NCBI RefSeq assembly: GCF_008124765.1 | Contig: NZ_VNHS01000011.1 | Coordinates: 124,001-188,000 of the forward strand | Direction: 5' to 3' | From: Paenibacillus methanolicus | GTDB taxonomy: Bacteria > Bacillota > Bacilli > Paenibacillales > Paenibacillaceae | Length of the DNA stretch: 64,000 nucleotides | In this document: positions 26,703-34,030 of the stretch, piece after piece | Position numbering within the stretch: the first letter of the stretch is position 1 | Layout of the letters: each line of letters opens with the position of its first letter | Program-made: the position numbers and the translations under genes | Notes under the pieces: generated by a model | The model's input: the letters and a program-made list of their open reading frames with translations, nothing else | Databases searched by the model: none | Told to the model about the DNA's origin: nothing

Positions 26703-28070
26703 TTACGCTTGCACCTCTTCCAATCGTCCGATATAGACGCGCTCCGCTTCCCTTACCGCGTCATGGAAAATCTCCGCGATCGTCTCCAGTTCCTCGTCCG
26801 TCACGATGAGCGGCGGGAGGAAGCGGACGACGCTGCCGTGGCGACCGCCCAGCTCCAGAATGAGTCCGCGCCGCAGGCAGCCCTGCTGAATCGCCTTCGC
26901 GAGCTCGGGATGCGCCGGATAGCTGCCGAGCGAATCCTGGCCGCCGCGCGGATCGACGATCTCTGCGCCGATCATGAGTCCTCTTCCGCGCACGTCGCCG
27001 ATGCAGCCGACATCCGCCTGGACCCGCCGCAGCCGTTCCGTCATGCCCGCGCCCAACGCGGCCGCGCGCGCTGCGAGCTCGTTCTCGCGCACATAACGGA
27101 GAACCGCCGTACCCGCCGCCATCGCCAGCTGGTTGCCGCGGAACGTGCCGGCATGCGAGCCCGGCTCCCAGACGTCCAGCGCCTCGTCGTACACGACGAC
27201 CGCGAGCGGCAATCCGCCGCCGATCGCCTTCGAGAGAACGACGACGTCCGGCGAGATGCCCGCATGCTCGAAAGCGAACATGGCGCCCGTGCGGCCGATT
27301 CCCGTCTGTACCTCGTCCAGCATGAGCGGTACGCCGTGCTTCGCCGTAATGCGGCGCAGCTCGCGCATCCATTCATCCGGGGCCGGGATAACGCCGCCTT
27401 CGCCCTGCACCGCCTCCAGAATCATGCCGGCTCCTTCGACGATCCCGCTCTCCGGATCGTCCAGCAGCCGCTCGATGAACTGCGAGCCGATTCGCGTCCC
27501 CTCCGCATGCCCGACGCCGAACGGGCACCGGTACGAATACGGGTAAGGGAGAAAATGCACGTCCGCCATCAATCCCGATACGCGACGCTTCGGCCCCAGA
27601 TTGCCGGTCAGCCCGAGCGCGCCGTGCGTCATGCCGTGGTAGCCCCCGTGGAAGGAGAACATCGTCCGCCGCCCGGTCGCCGTCTTCACCAGCTTCACGG
27701 CCGCCTCCACCGCGTCCGCGCCCGACGGGCCGCAGAATTGAATCTTCGCTCTGCCGGCGAGCGGCGCCGGCAGCAGGCCGAACAGCTCATCGACGAACTT
27801 CTCCTTCACCGGCGTCGTCAGGTCCAGCGTATGTAGCGGCAGACCGCTCGCCAGCACATCCTGCATCGCCTCCAGCACGACCGGATGATTGTGGCCGAGC
27901 GCCAGCGTCCCCGCCCCTTGGAGGCAATCCAGATACGTCTTGCCGTCCGCGTCCTTCACGCGAAGACCTCTCGCCGAGATGAAAGCCGCAGGGATTTTGC
28001 GCGGGTAGGTCCGCGCGTTCGACTCTCTGCGTCGTTGACTATCTAAGTAGGGCCCATTGCCTACGCTCAC
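26703..28070 (-). CDS. dat: Diaminobutyrate-2-oxoglutarate aminotransferase
   Basis: A 455-residue class III aminotransferase: [83 protein letters not shown] and the PLP Lys in VVVLSKAIGGGLPLAV. The CGPSGADAVEAA and GAGTLALGHNHP forms are typical of diaminobutyrate aminotransferases (Dat, EctB, RhbA) rather than of GABA enzymes. It is the first gene of the siderophore operon. The GTG at 28068-28070 follows GGAGGG at seven bases; the open frame upstream overlaps a Fur box. Its product with Ddc is 1,3-diaminopropane. Confidence 0.92.
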   Translation of the reverse strand: MSVGNGPYLDSQRRRESNARTYPRKIPAAFISARGLRVKDADGKTYLDCLQGAGTLALGHNHPVVLEAMQDVLASGLPLHTLDLTTPVKEKFVDELFGLLPAPLAGRAKIQFCGPSGADAVEAAVKLVKTATGRRTMFSFHGGYHGMTHGALGLTGNLGPKRRVSGLMADVHFLPYPYSYRCPFGVGHAEGTRIGSQFIERLLDDPESGIVEGAGMILEAVQGEGGVIPAPDEWMRELRRITAKHGVPLMLDEVQTGIGRTGAMFAFEHAGISPDVVVLSKAIGGGLPLAVVVYDEALDVWEPGSHAGTFRGNQLAMAAGTAVLRYVRENELAARAAALGAGMTERLRRVQADVGCIGDVRGRGLMIGAEIVDPRGGQDSLGSYPAHPELAKAIQQGCLRRGLILELGGRHGSVVRFLPPLIVTDEELETIAEIFHDAVREAERVYIGRLEEVQA

Positions 28071-28092
28071 ATGAATTCCCTCCGTGTTCAAT

Positions 28093-28153
28093 TGAGAATA
28101 ATTATCAGTACTCGCTCGAACGATATTGTAAATGATTATCATTCTCATTACAA
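28093..28153 (-). promoter_or_regulatory. Fur-controlled promoter of the siderophore operon
   Basis: On the minus strand TTGTAA (28148-28153), a 17-base spacer and TACAAT (28125-28130). A Fur box TGATTATCATTCTCA (28133-28147, 12 of 14 defined positions) fills the spacer, and a second, TGAGAATAATTATCA (28093-28107, 13 of 14), lies downstream in the leader. Tight iron repression is expected. Confidence 0.88.
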
Positions 28154-28225
28154 GAGTCTTTTCGCCTTTTCTTGTAAAACTTTTGAAAGAAATAACCGAT
28201 TCGACTTTTTTCTTGCTATATATAC

Positions 28226-28268
28226 AAAAAACTCCGCGCGTTTCGAAGTCGTCGAAACACGCGGAGTT
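28226..28268 (-). terminator. Rho-independent terminator of the second uptake operon
   Basis: On the minus strand AACTCCGCGTGTTTCGA pairs with TCGAAACGCGCGGAGTT and is followed by a T-run. It starts nine bases after the permease stop at 28278. Confidence 0.9.
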
Positions 28269-28277
28269 GGATGCCGA

Positions 28278-29345
28278 TCAACGCGACTTGCGCGTGCGAT
28301 ACAGCAAATAGACGAAGAACGGCGCGCCGATCCCCGACGTCAGTATGCCTGCCGGAATGTCGTGCGGCAGGAACACGGTGCGGGCGACCGTATCCGCGAT
28401 CAGCACGATCAACGCGCCGATCACGCCGGCGACCGGCAGCAAGCGGCCGGACAAGGAGCCGACCAGTCTTCTCGCCATATGCGGCGCCAGCAGGCCGACG
28501 AAGCCGATCGGACCCGCCATCGAGATCGCGGAGCCGGCCAGGCCGACGCTGATCAAGAGAAGCGAGATTCGCCCGCGCTGCACCGCGCTGCCGATGCCCG
28601 CCGCCAGCTCGTCGCCCAGCAGCTGAGCGTTCAGGTGGCGCACATGCCCTGCCGCCAGAAGGAGGAAGAAAACCGTCCACGGCAGAAGCGTGACCACGTT
28701 CGTCCAGCTCGTGCCATATACCGTCCCCGTCAGCCACAGGTAGGCCGCTCCGGCCGTATACGTCGAAGGCGCCATCATGATCATGAACGTCGTCAAGGCG
28801 TTCATCAGCATTGCCACCCCGATGCCGATGAGCACGAGGCGGAACGTCTGCACGCCGCGCTTCCAAGCAAGCAAGTATACGATCGACGATACGAGCACCG
28901 CCCCGATCATCGCGGCCACCGGCAGCAGCTGGATGCTGTAAGCGCCGGGAATGAGCGTCAGGAAGGCCGCCGCGGCCAGCGAAGCGCCGCCGCTGATCCC
29001 GACGACGTCCGGCGCGGCCAGCGGATTGCGGACGACGCCCTGCAGAATCGCGCCCGCCACGGCCAGCGAAGCGCCGACCAGCACGGAGATCGCGATTCGC
29101 GGCAGCCGCAGCGACTGCACGACCAAGACGTGGTCGGCAAGTCCAGCTCCCCCAGCGGCGCGGAGCACGTCGAGCGGCGGGATGCGAATTTCCCCCAGTC
29201 CCGCGCTAACGACGGCCGACGCGAGCAGGAAGAAGAACAGTCCGAGGAACCACAGCAGCGAGCGTCTGTGGAACCGGACTCCAGTCCGGGGTGCGGCCTG
29301 CTCCAATGCTTGCGCGGGGTGAACCTTAGGTGCTTCGATCTTCAT
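28278..29345 (-). CDS. FecCD-type iron-siderophore permease (second system)
   Basis: A 355-residue permease with a 25-residue cytoplasmic lead and about nine to ten membrane helices: [52 protein letters not shown] and HDIPAGILTSGIGAPFFVYLLY. The ATG at 29343-29345 overlaps the upstream permease stop (ATGA) and follows GGGAGG. A longer reading of the frame into the neighbour is a shadow. It is the last gene of the lipoprotein, binding-protein, permease, permease operon, which has no ATPase of its own; the ATPase at 11150 is the likely partner. Confidence 0.92.
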   Translation of the reverse strand: MKIEAPKVHPAQALEQAAPRTGVRFHRRSLLWFLGLFFFLLASAVVSAGLGEIRIPPLDVLRAAGGAGLADHVLVVQSLRLPRIAISVLVGASLAVAGAILQGVVRNPLAAPDVVGISGGASLAAAAFLTLIPGAYSIQLLPVAAMIGAVLVSSIVYLLAWKRGVQTFRLVLIGIGVAMLMNALTTFMIMMAPSTYTAGAAYLWLTGTVYGTSWTNVVTLLPWTVFFLLLAAGHVRHLNAQLLGDELAAGIGSAVQRGRISLLLISVGLAGSAISMAGPIGFVGLLAPHMARRLVGSLSGRLLPVAGVIGALIVLIADTVARTVFLPHDIPAGILTSGIGAPFFVYLLYRTRKSR

Positions 29346-30364
29346 GCCGCCGCCTCCCCTCTTGCCCGACGGGCCACGTAGACGAAGAACGGCGTGCCGA
29401 TCACGGCCGTCAAGACGCCGGCCGGCACTTCGAGCGGCATGATGACGAACCGGGCCGCCAGGTCGGCCAGCAGCAGCAATACCGCGCCCAGCACCGCCGA
29501 ATAAGGAAGCAGCCAGCGATAATCCATGCCCGAGAGATGGCGCGCGACGTGCGGAATGACGATGCCGATGAAGCCAATCGGCCCCGCCACCGCGACGGAG
29601 CTCCCCGCGAGCAGCACGATGATGAGGCCGCAGATCAGCCTGATCGCCGTCGTCCGCTGGCCGAGGCCGCTGGCTGCCGTCTCGCCCAAGACGAGGATAT
29701 TGATCTGCCGGGCAAGCAGGAACGAGCCCAGCAGCCCGATCAGCATGTAGGGGCTTACCGCCTCCAGCATTGCGATCGGTCGTCCGGCGATCGAGCCCAT
29801 AAGCCAGTACAGCACGTCGTTCAGCCCGTTCTCGTTCAAGACGAGCAGCCACTGCGTCATCGACGCGAAGAGCGCCGTCATCGCCGATCCCGCCAGCACG
29901 ATGCGCATGGGCGACAGCCCGCCCGCGCCGAGCGATCCGAGCGCATAGACGATGGCCGCGCCAACGGCCGCGCCCGCGAAGCAGACCCAAGCTTGGGCCG
30001 TCATCGAGCCGACGCCGACGACCGTAATGGCCAATACGACGGCGAGCGTCGCCGCCGCGTTAATGCCCAGCACGCCCGGCGACGCGAGCGGATTGCGCGT
30101 CATCGCCTGCATTAGGGCACCGGCGACCGCAAGGCAAGCGCCGATCGCCGCCGCGATGAGCGCGCGGGGAACCCGGGTCGTGCGGACGATGATTTGTTCG
30201 TTGACGCTGCTGTCGTAATCCGTCACGGCCCGCACCGCGTCCGCGAGCCGGATCGGCGTCGCGCCGAGGATGACGCTTAGCGCAAGGCACGCCAACATAA
30301 GCAAGATGCCGGCCGCAAGACCCGCGGTTTTCCACCCGTTGCCGGGTAGTCCCTTGGCAATCAA
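29342..30364 (-). CDS. FecCD-type iron-siderophore permease (second system)
   Basis: A 340-residue permease with a helix pattern like its partner: TTRVPRALIAAAIGACLAVAG, MQAMTRNPLASPGVLGINAA, GIVIPHVARHLSG and [22 protein letters not shown]. The start is a TTG at 30362-30364, five bases after AAGGAGAGG. A hairpin at 30387-30418 separates it from the binding-protein gene and could lower its expression relative to that gene. The pair of permeases in this operon parallels the pair at 12022-14054. Confidence 0.92.
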   Translation of the reverse strand: MIAKGLPGNGWKTAGLAAGILLMLACLALSVILGATPIRLADAVRAVTDYDSSVNEQIIVRTTRVPRALIAAAIGACLAVAGALMQAMTRNPLASPGVLGINAAATLAVVLAITVVGVGSMTAQAWVCFAGAAVGAAIVYALGSLGAGGLSPMRIVLAGSAMTALFASMTQWLLVLNENGLNDVLYWLMGSIAGRPIAMLEAVSPYMLIGLLGSFLLARQINILVLGETAASGLGQRTTAIRLICGLIIVLLAGSSVAVAGPIGFIGIVIPHVARHLSGMDYRWLLPYSAVLGAVLLLLADLAARFVIMPLEVPAGVLTAVIGTPFFVYVARRARGEAAA

Positions 30365-30386
30365 ACGATCCTCTCCTTAATACGCG

Positions 30387-30418
30387 AAAAGAATGAGCGC
30401 GCAGGCGCCCATTCTCTC
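30387..30418 (-). terminator. Intra-operon hairpin, partial terminator or mRNA stability element
   Basis: AGAATG-A-GCGC pairs with GCGC-C-CATTCT around a GCAG loop; on the minus strand a short TTTT follows. It lies between the binding-protein stop (30432) and the permease start (30364), a usual place for elements that keep binding protein above permease levels. Confidence 0.5.
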
Positions 30419-30431
30419 GCAAGGTATGATA

Positions 30432-31718
30432 TTAGTCCAGGTCGAAGTAGAAATACAGGTCGTCGAGCATCATTTTGGCTGCCATCGCGCCGCCGGACAT
30501 GTTCCAGGATACCACGTCGACTTTGTAGTATTTCTTGTTCTTCACCGCATCGAGGTTCTTCCACAGGTCGCTGCCCGTCCAGTCCTGCTGCACCTTGTAG
30601 ACGCCGCCGTCGCCGACCCAGTCCGTCGTGAAGTCGAAGATGTAATCGCCGTCCAGCAGGTTGATCTGCTCCTTCGTCGTCACGCCGATGAAGCCTTTGC
30701 CGGTTGCCTTCTGGGCTGCCGGATGCGCGAAGCCGAGCTCGTCGAGGATGTTGTAGGCGAAGCCCTCCATGTAGGCGCGAGCCGAGCCGTCCGGGTTGAA
30801 GCGGATGATCGACACTTCCGTGTTTCTTGCTTTCGTGCCGATTTTCGATTTGAAATCCGCCACGCGGTTATTCCAGTCTTTGATGAACGCGGTCGAGATC
30901 GACTCTTTGTTCAACACTTCCGCGATCGTTTGCAGGTTCGTTTTCCAGGAGTAGATGTCCTCGGTCATGATCGTAGGCGCGATAGCGGACAGCTGACTGT
31001 AGATTTTCTCGTGGCGCATCTTGGAGCCGATGATGACGTCCGGTTTCAGCGCGACGATCGATTCCACGCTAGGCTGCGTTTCGTCGCCGAGGTTTTTCAC
31101 GTTGCTCATGCCGGCGCGAAGATATTTGTACCACGGCTGCTCGACGTACGATTCGACCGCGCCGACCGGCTTGACTTTAAGCAGGACGGAGATGTCTACC
31201 CCGCCGTTGAACAGGACGACGACGCGCTCGGGAACTTTGTTCAGCGTCGTTTTGCCCATGGCGTGGGTGAACGTCTTCTTCGTCTCGAGCACGACCGTGC
31301 TCGTGGAAGCTTTCCACGATACCCATACGCCAAGCGACTCGCCCAGGAAGCGAAGCGGCACGAGCGTCGCGCCGTTCTTCGTCACCGGAGCCGCGTCCAG
31401 CGCGACCGATTTGCCGGCGATCTTGGCCGTCTTGCTGCCGATTGTCAGTTCAACGGTTTTCGAGCCTTTCGTAAGACTGATCTTGCCGCTATTCTGATCC
31501 CATTTGACTTTGGCGCCGAGCTTCTCGGCAAGCGCCCGGTATGGCACCAGCGTCGAGCCGCCGACGATTTGCGGTTTCGAATCGAAGGAGACCGATTTGC
31601 CGTCCAGCGTGACGCCGATCGACTTGCCTGCCGCGGTCGCCGTGAGCGGCACCGCCGCCAGGACGATCGTCAAGGCGAGCATGACGATGAATGCGCGAAT
31701 ACGTGTAAATGATTGCAT
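30432..31718 (-). CDS. Siderophore-binding protein with N-terminal stalk (copper amine oxidase N-like) domains
   Basis: A 428-residue exported protein. It has a signal peptide ending near TATAAGKS and no lipobox. Residues 33-145 form two stalk-type repeats seen in copper amine oxidase N-terminal domains: STLVPYRALAEKLGAKVKWD and ATLVPLRFLGESLGVWVSW. Residues 150-428 are a YfiY-like class III binding domain (THAMGKTTLNKVPERVVVL, LKVKPVGAVESYVEQPW, IIGSKMRHEKIYSQL, WNMSGGAMAAKMMLDDLYFY). The fusion suggests that the stalk replaces a lipid anchor in holding the receptor at the cell surface. The operon has its own Fur promoter; a lipoprotein precedes it by 34 bases. A citrate-hydroxamate ferric siderophore is the expected ligand. 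Confidence 0.9.
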   Translation of the reverse strand: MQSFTRIRAFIVMLALTIVLAAVPLTATAAGKSIGVTLDGKSVSFDSKPQIVGGSTLVPYRALAEKLGAKVKWDQNSGKISLTKGSKTVELTIGSKTAKIAGKSVALDAAPVTKNGATLVPLRFLGESLGVWVSWKASTSTVVLETKKTFTHAMGKTTLNKVPERVVVLFNGGVDISVLLKVKPVGAVESYVEQPWYKYLRAGMSNVKNLGDETQPSVESIVALKPDVIIGSKMRHEKIYSQLSAIAPTIMTEDIYSWKTNLQTIAEVLNKESISTAFIKDWNNRVADFKSKIGTKARNTEVSIIRFNPDGSARAYMEGFAYNILDELGFAHPAAQKATGKGFIGVTTKEQINLLDGDYIFDFTTDWVGDGGVYKVQQDWTGSDLWKNLDAVKNKKYYKVDVVSWNMSGGAMAAKMMLDDLYFYFDLD

Positions 31719-31752
31719 CTGTTTGTTCCAACCCTTTCCCTTATGTATGTAT

Positions 31753-32262
31753 TTAATTCGCTTGTACGGCTTCTCCCGTCAGTACCTTCCCCAGATCCCG
31801 GAACTGCTGGTAGAGTTCGTAGTCCTGCTGAATTAACAAATCCTTATCGGCCTTGGAGGCTGCCGCGGCAGCGAGAAACTCGTTCACCTTCTGCTCCAAT
31901 TCCGGAAAACTATCGCCGCTCTTGGCCTGCACGTCGCTCTTGATCGCTTCCCAGACGCCCGCGATTTGCCGGCTAAGCTCCTGCCATTTCGCATCGTCCC
32001 CGGCTTCGATCGCCTGTTTGAAATCCTTCGTCAGCGAACCGAGCTGGTTCACCCCGTCGAGCGTATCCGCCACTTCCACCGGCGCCGCTTCGATCTTCGG
32101 GCTGTCCGCCGCCTTGTTCTCGTCCACGGCTTTGCTCTCGTTAATCGCCGCGCTCTCGCTTCCGGATCCCGCTCCCGCCGGCGTGACCGTCCCGCCGCCG
32201 CATGCGCTTAACAGCACCGCGGACGCCGCCAGAAGAGCAATCGTGGCTGCTCGCAATCTCAT
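31753..32262 (-). CDS. Fur-regulated lipoprotein of unknown function
   Basis: A 169-residue lipoprotein with signal segment AATIALLAASAVLLSAC, so the lipid Cys is near residue 21. A disordered Gly/Ser/Ala/Lys stretch (22-60) is followed by a helical domain (about 70-169: LTKDFKQAIEAGDDAKWQ, VNEFLAAAAASKADKDLLI) like a small coiled-coil bundle. I do not recognise the family. It is the first gene of the iron-repressed uptake operon, directly behind two Fur boxes, so a surface role in iron capture or in presenting the non-lipidated receptor encoded next is plausible but unproven. Confidence 0.85.
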   Translation of the reverse strand: MRLRAATIALLAASAVLLSACGGGTVTPAGAGSGSESAAINESKAVDENKAADSPKIEAAPVEVADTLDGVNQLGSLTKDFKQAIEAGDDAKWQELSRQIAGVWEAIKSDVQAKSGDSFPELEQKVNEFLAAAAASKADKDLLIQQDYELYQQFRDLGKVLTGEAVQAN

Positions 32263-32290
32263 GGATGCAAACCCTCCTGATCGTCTCTAT

Positions 32291-32349
32291 TGATAATGAA
32301 TCTCATTACGTCCGAGGAATATGATAATCATTCTCAATTATTTTGTCAA
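32291..32349 (-). promoter_or_regulatory. Fur-controlled promoter of the second uptake operon
   Basis: On the minus strand TTGACA (32344-32349), a 17-base spacer and TATCAT (32321-32326). Fur box TGATAATCATTCTCA (32322-32336, 13 of 14 defined positions) covers the -10 and part of the spacer; a second, TGATAATGAATCTCA (32291-32305, 12 of 14), lies downstream. Confidence 0.88.
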
Positions 32350-32453
32350 TGCATTCCATAGAAATTTTTGGACGTTTTCTAGCATTATCCTTGATTTGTC
32401 CAAATTAGGTAGTCGAATAGTCCCGATCTCACCCGTTCCAGCGTCGCGGCAAC

Positions 32454-32494
32454 AAAAAAAGAGGTCCTCTCCCTGATCGGAAAAGACCTCTCTC
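32454..32494 (-). terminator. Rho-independent terminator downstream of folE
   Basis: On the minus strand GAGAGGTC and GACCTCT form the stem with a loop of about 18 bases and then seven T. It lies 36 bases after the folE stop. Confidence 0.8.
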
Positions 32495-32529
32495 ATTGAA
32501 TGCCGTTATTCAAGCCGCTCTTCGCGCGC

Positions 32530-33123
32530 TTATTGCTTCAGGAGCGATAGAAACTCCGAGCGAAGCGCCGGACTGGTGCGGAATTCGCCGCGTACCGCCG
32601 ACGTGACCGTCTTGCTGCCCGGCTTCTTCACGCCGCGCGCGCACATGCACAGATGCTCGCCTTCGACGACGACCATGACGCCATGCGGCTCCAGCGTATC
32701 GTCCAAAATGTTGGCGATCTGCGTCGTAATCCGCTCCTGCACCTGCAGCCGCCTCGTCACGGCCTCGACCAGACGCGCGAGCTTGGACAACCCCGCGATC
32801 TTGCCGCTCGGCAAATAACCGATGTGCGCTTTGCCGAAGAACGGCGCCATGTGGTGCTCGCATTGGCTGTAGTAAACGATGTCGCGCACGATCACGAGCT
32901 CCTCGTGCTGCTCGTCGAACGTCACGCCGAGCACGTCTCTCGGATTGACCTCGTAGCCGGCGAAAATCTCCTCGTACATGCGCGTCACGCGCGCCGGCGT
33001 CTCGAGCAGCCCTTCGCGTTCGACGTCCTCGCCGATCAATTTCAGAATTTCCCGTACGTGATGCTCGATCTGCTCCCGATTGCGGCCGACGTTCGCGTTC
33101 ACGTAATCTTTCATGCCCGCCAT
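32530..33123 (-). CDS. folE: GTP cyclohydrolase I
   Basis: A 197-residue type I GTP cyclohydrolase. Motifs are [17 protein letters not shown], the zinc-site Cys-His pair in [40 protein letters not shown] and [17 protein letters not shown]. It converts GTP to 7,8-dihydroneopterin triphosphate, the first step of folate and of queuosine precursor synthesis. The ATG follows AAGGGGGC. It is downstream of queG in the same direction, which fits supply of the preQ0 route, though folate alone could explain it. Confidence 0.97.
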   Translation of the reverse strand: MAGMKDYVNANVGRNREQIEHHVREILKLIGEDVEREGLLETPARVTRMYEEIFAGYEVNPRDVLGVTFDEQHEELVIVRDIVYYSQCEHHMAPFFGKAHIGYLPSGKIAGLSKLARLVEAVTRRLQVQERITTQIANILDDTLEPHGVMVVVEGEHLCMCARGVKKPGSKTVTSAVRGEFRTSPALRSEFLSLLKQ

Positions 33124-33165
33124 ACGGCGAAGCCCCCTTTCATGCCCTCCGGGCGCAGCCGCGAA

Positions 33166-33399
33166 CTACTTGCGGCCGCCTGGACGGCGCATGCCTTGTT
33201 GCTGTTTGCTCATCATTTGCTGTGCTTTGTTTAGCTGCTGCTTGTTCATATTGTAGCCCATCTGCTTCGCCATCTTCTGCAGCATATCCGGGTCGCTCTG
33301 CATCTTCTCCAGCTGTTTGCGCAAATAGAACACGCCCGCGAAGAAGCCGCCCACGGCGCCCACGATGAGGGTAATGATCGAAATAATGACCGTCCACAT
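33166..33399 (-). CDS. yneF: YneF family (UPF0154) small membrane protein
   Basis: A 77-residue protein with one N-terminal membrane helix (VIISIITLIVGAVGGFFAGVFY) and a positively charged, Gln/Met/Lys-rich tail containing PDMLQKMAKQMGYNMNKQQLN. Size, topology and this tail match Bacillus subtilis YneF, whose role is not settled. The ATG at 33397-33399 was used. It lies between ogt and folE on the same strand. Confidence 0.88.
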   Translation of the reverse strand: MWTVIISIITLIVGAVGGFFAGVFYLRKQLEKMQSDPDMLQKMAKQMGYNMNKQQLNKAQQMMSKQQQGMRRPGGRK

Positions 33400-33484
33400 G
33401 CATCTATCACCATACCTTATATTTTAGTGAATTGTGTCAACTTTGCACCTTATCATAGCATGTCCGCCCGCCGCGGAGCAAACG

Positions 33485-34030
33485 TTAAACGCCGCCTGCG
33501 GTGGGCTCCGGCCGCCCCTTCTCCAAGTCCAGCAAATGCCGCTTGATCGACAGCCCGCCGCCGTATCCGACCATCTCGCCGGAAGCCCCGATCACCCGGT
33601 GGCACGGCACGATGACGGGAACCGGATTGCGGTTGTTCGCGCCGCCCACCGCCCGGACGGCCTTCGGCTGACCGATCGCCTCCGCGATGTGCTTGTAGGA
33701 ACAAACCGCGCCGAACGGCACCTCGGTCAGCGCCTGCCATACTTTGGTCTGGAACGGCGTGCCCCATAGGTCCAACGGCAGCTCGAACGATTCCCGGCCG
33801 CCCGCGAAATATTCCGCAAGCTGTTCGGCGGCGGCGCTCACGACGGGATGCTGCGGCGCGTGCATCCATCCCGCTCCCGGACAATACCGCTCGGTCCAAG
33901 CCGTTAGTTCTTCCGCATGGTCCGCATACCCGCCGAAATCGATGCGGCATAGTCCCTTGTCGGTCGCCGCGAGCAGCAGCGGACCTATCGGCGAGCCGAC
34001 CTCGTCGTAGTAGATTGTCTGTTCGTTCAT
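33485..34030 (-). CDS. ogt: Methylated-DNA-protein-cysteine S-methyltransferase
   Basis: A 181-residue DNA repair protein with the active site PVIVPCHRVIG (Cys about residue 141), the preceding FGAVCSYKHIAEAIGQPKAVRAVGGANNRN helix-turn-helix region and the tail GYGGGLSIKRHLLDLE. It takes the alkyl group from O6-alkylguanine onto its Cys in a single-use reaction. The ATG at 34028-34030 overlaps the queG stop (ATGA) and has GAGGAGG upstream. No AraC-type Ada domain is attached. Confidence 0.95.
   Translation of the reverse strand: MNEQTIYYDEVGSPIGPLLLAATDKGLCRIDFGGYADHAEELTAWTERYCPGAGWMHAPQHPVVSAAAEQLAEYFAGGRESFELPLDLWGTPFQTKVWQALTEVPFGAVCSYKHIAEAIGQPKAVRAVGGANNRNPVPVIVPCHRVIGASGEMVGYGGGLSIKRHLLDLEKGRPEPTAGGV

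Noticed and set aside
15617-28070. A plain petrobactin operon, or a plain rhizobactin/schizokinen operon
   Set aside because: Petrobactin operons lack the monooxygenase, acyltransferase, dat and ddc; rhizobactin-type operons lack asbC-F. Both sets are present and intact here.
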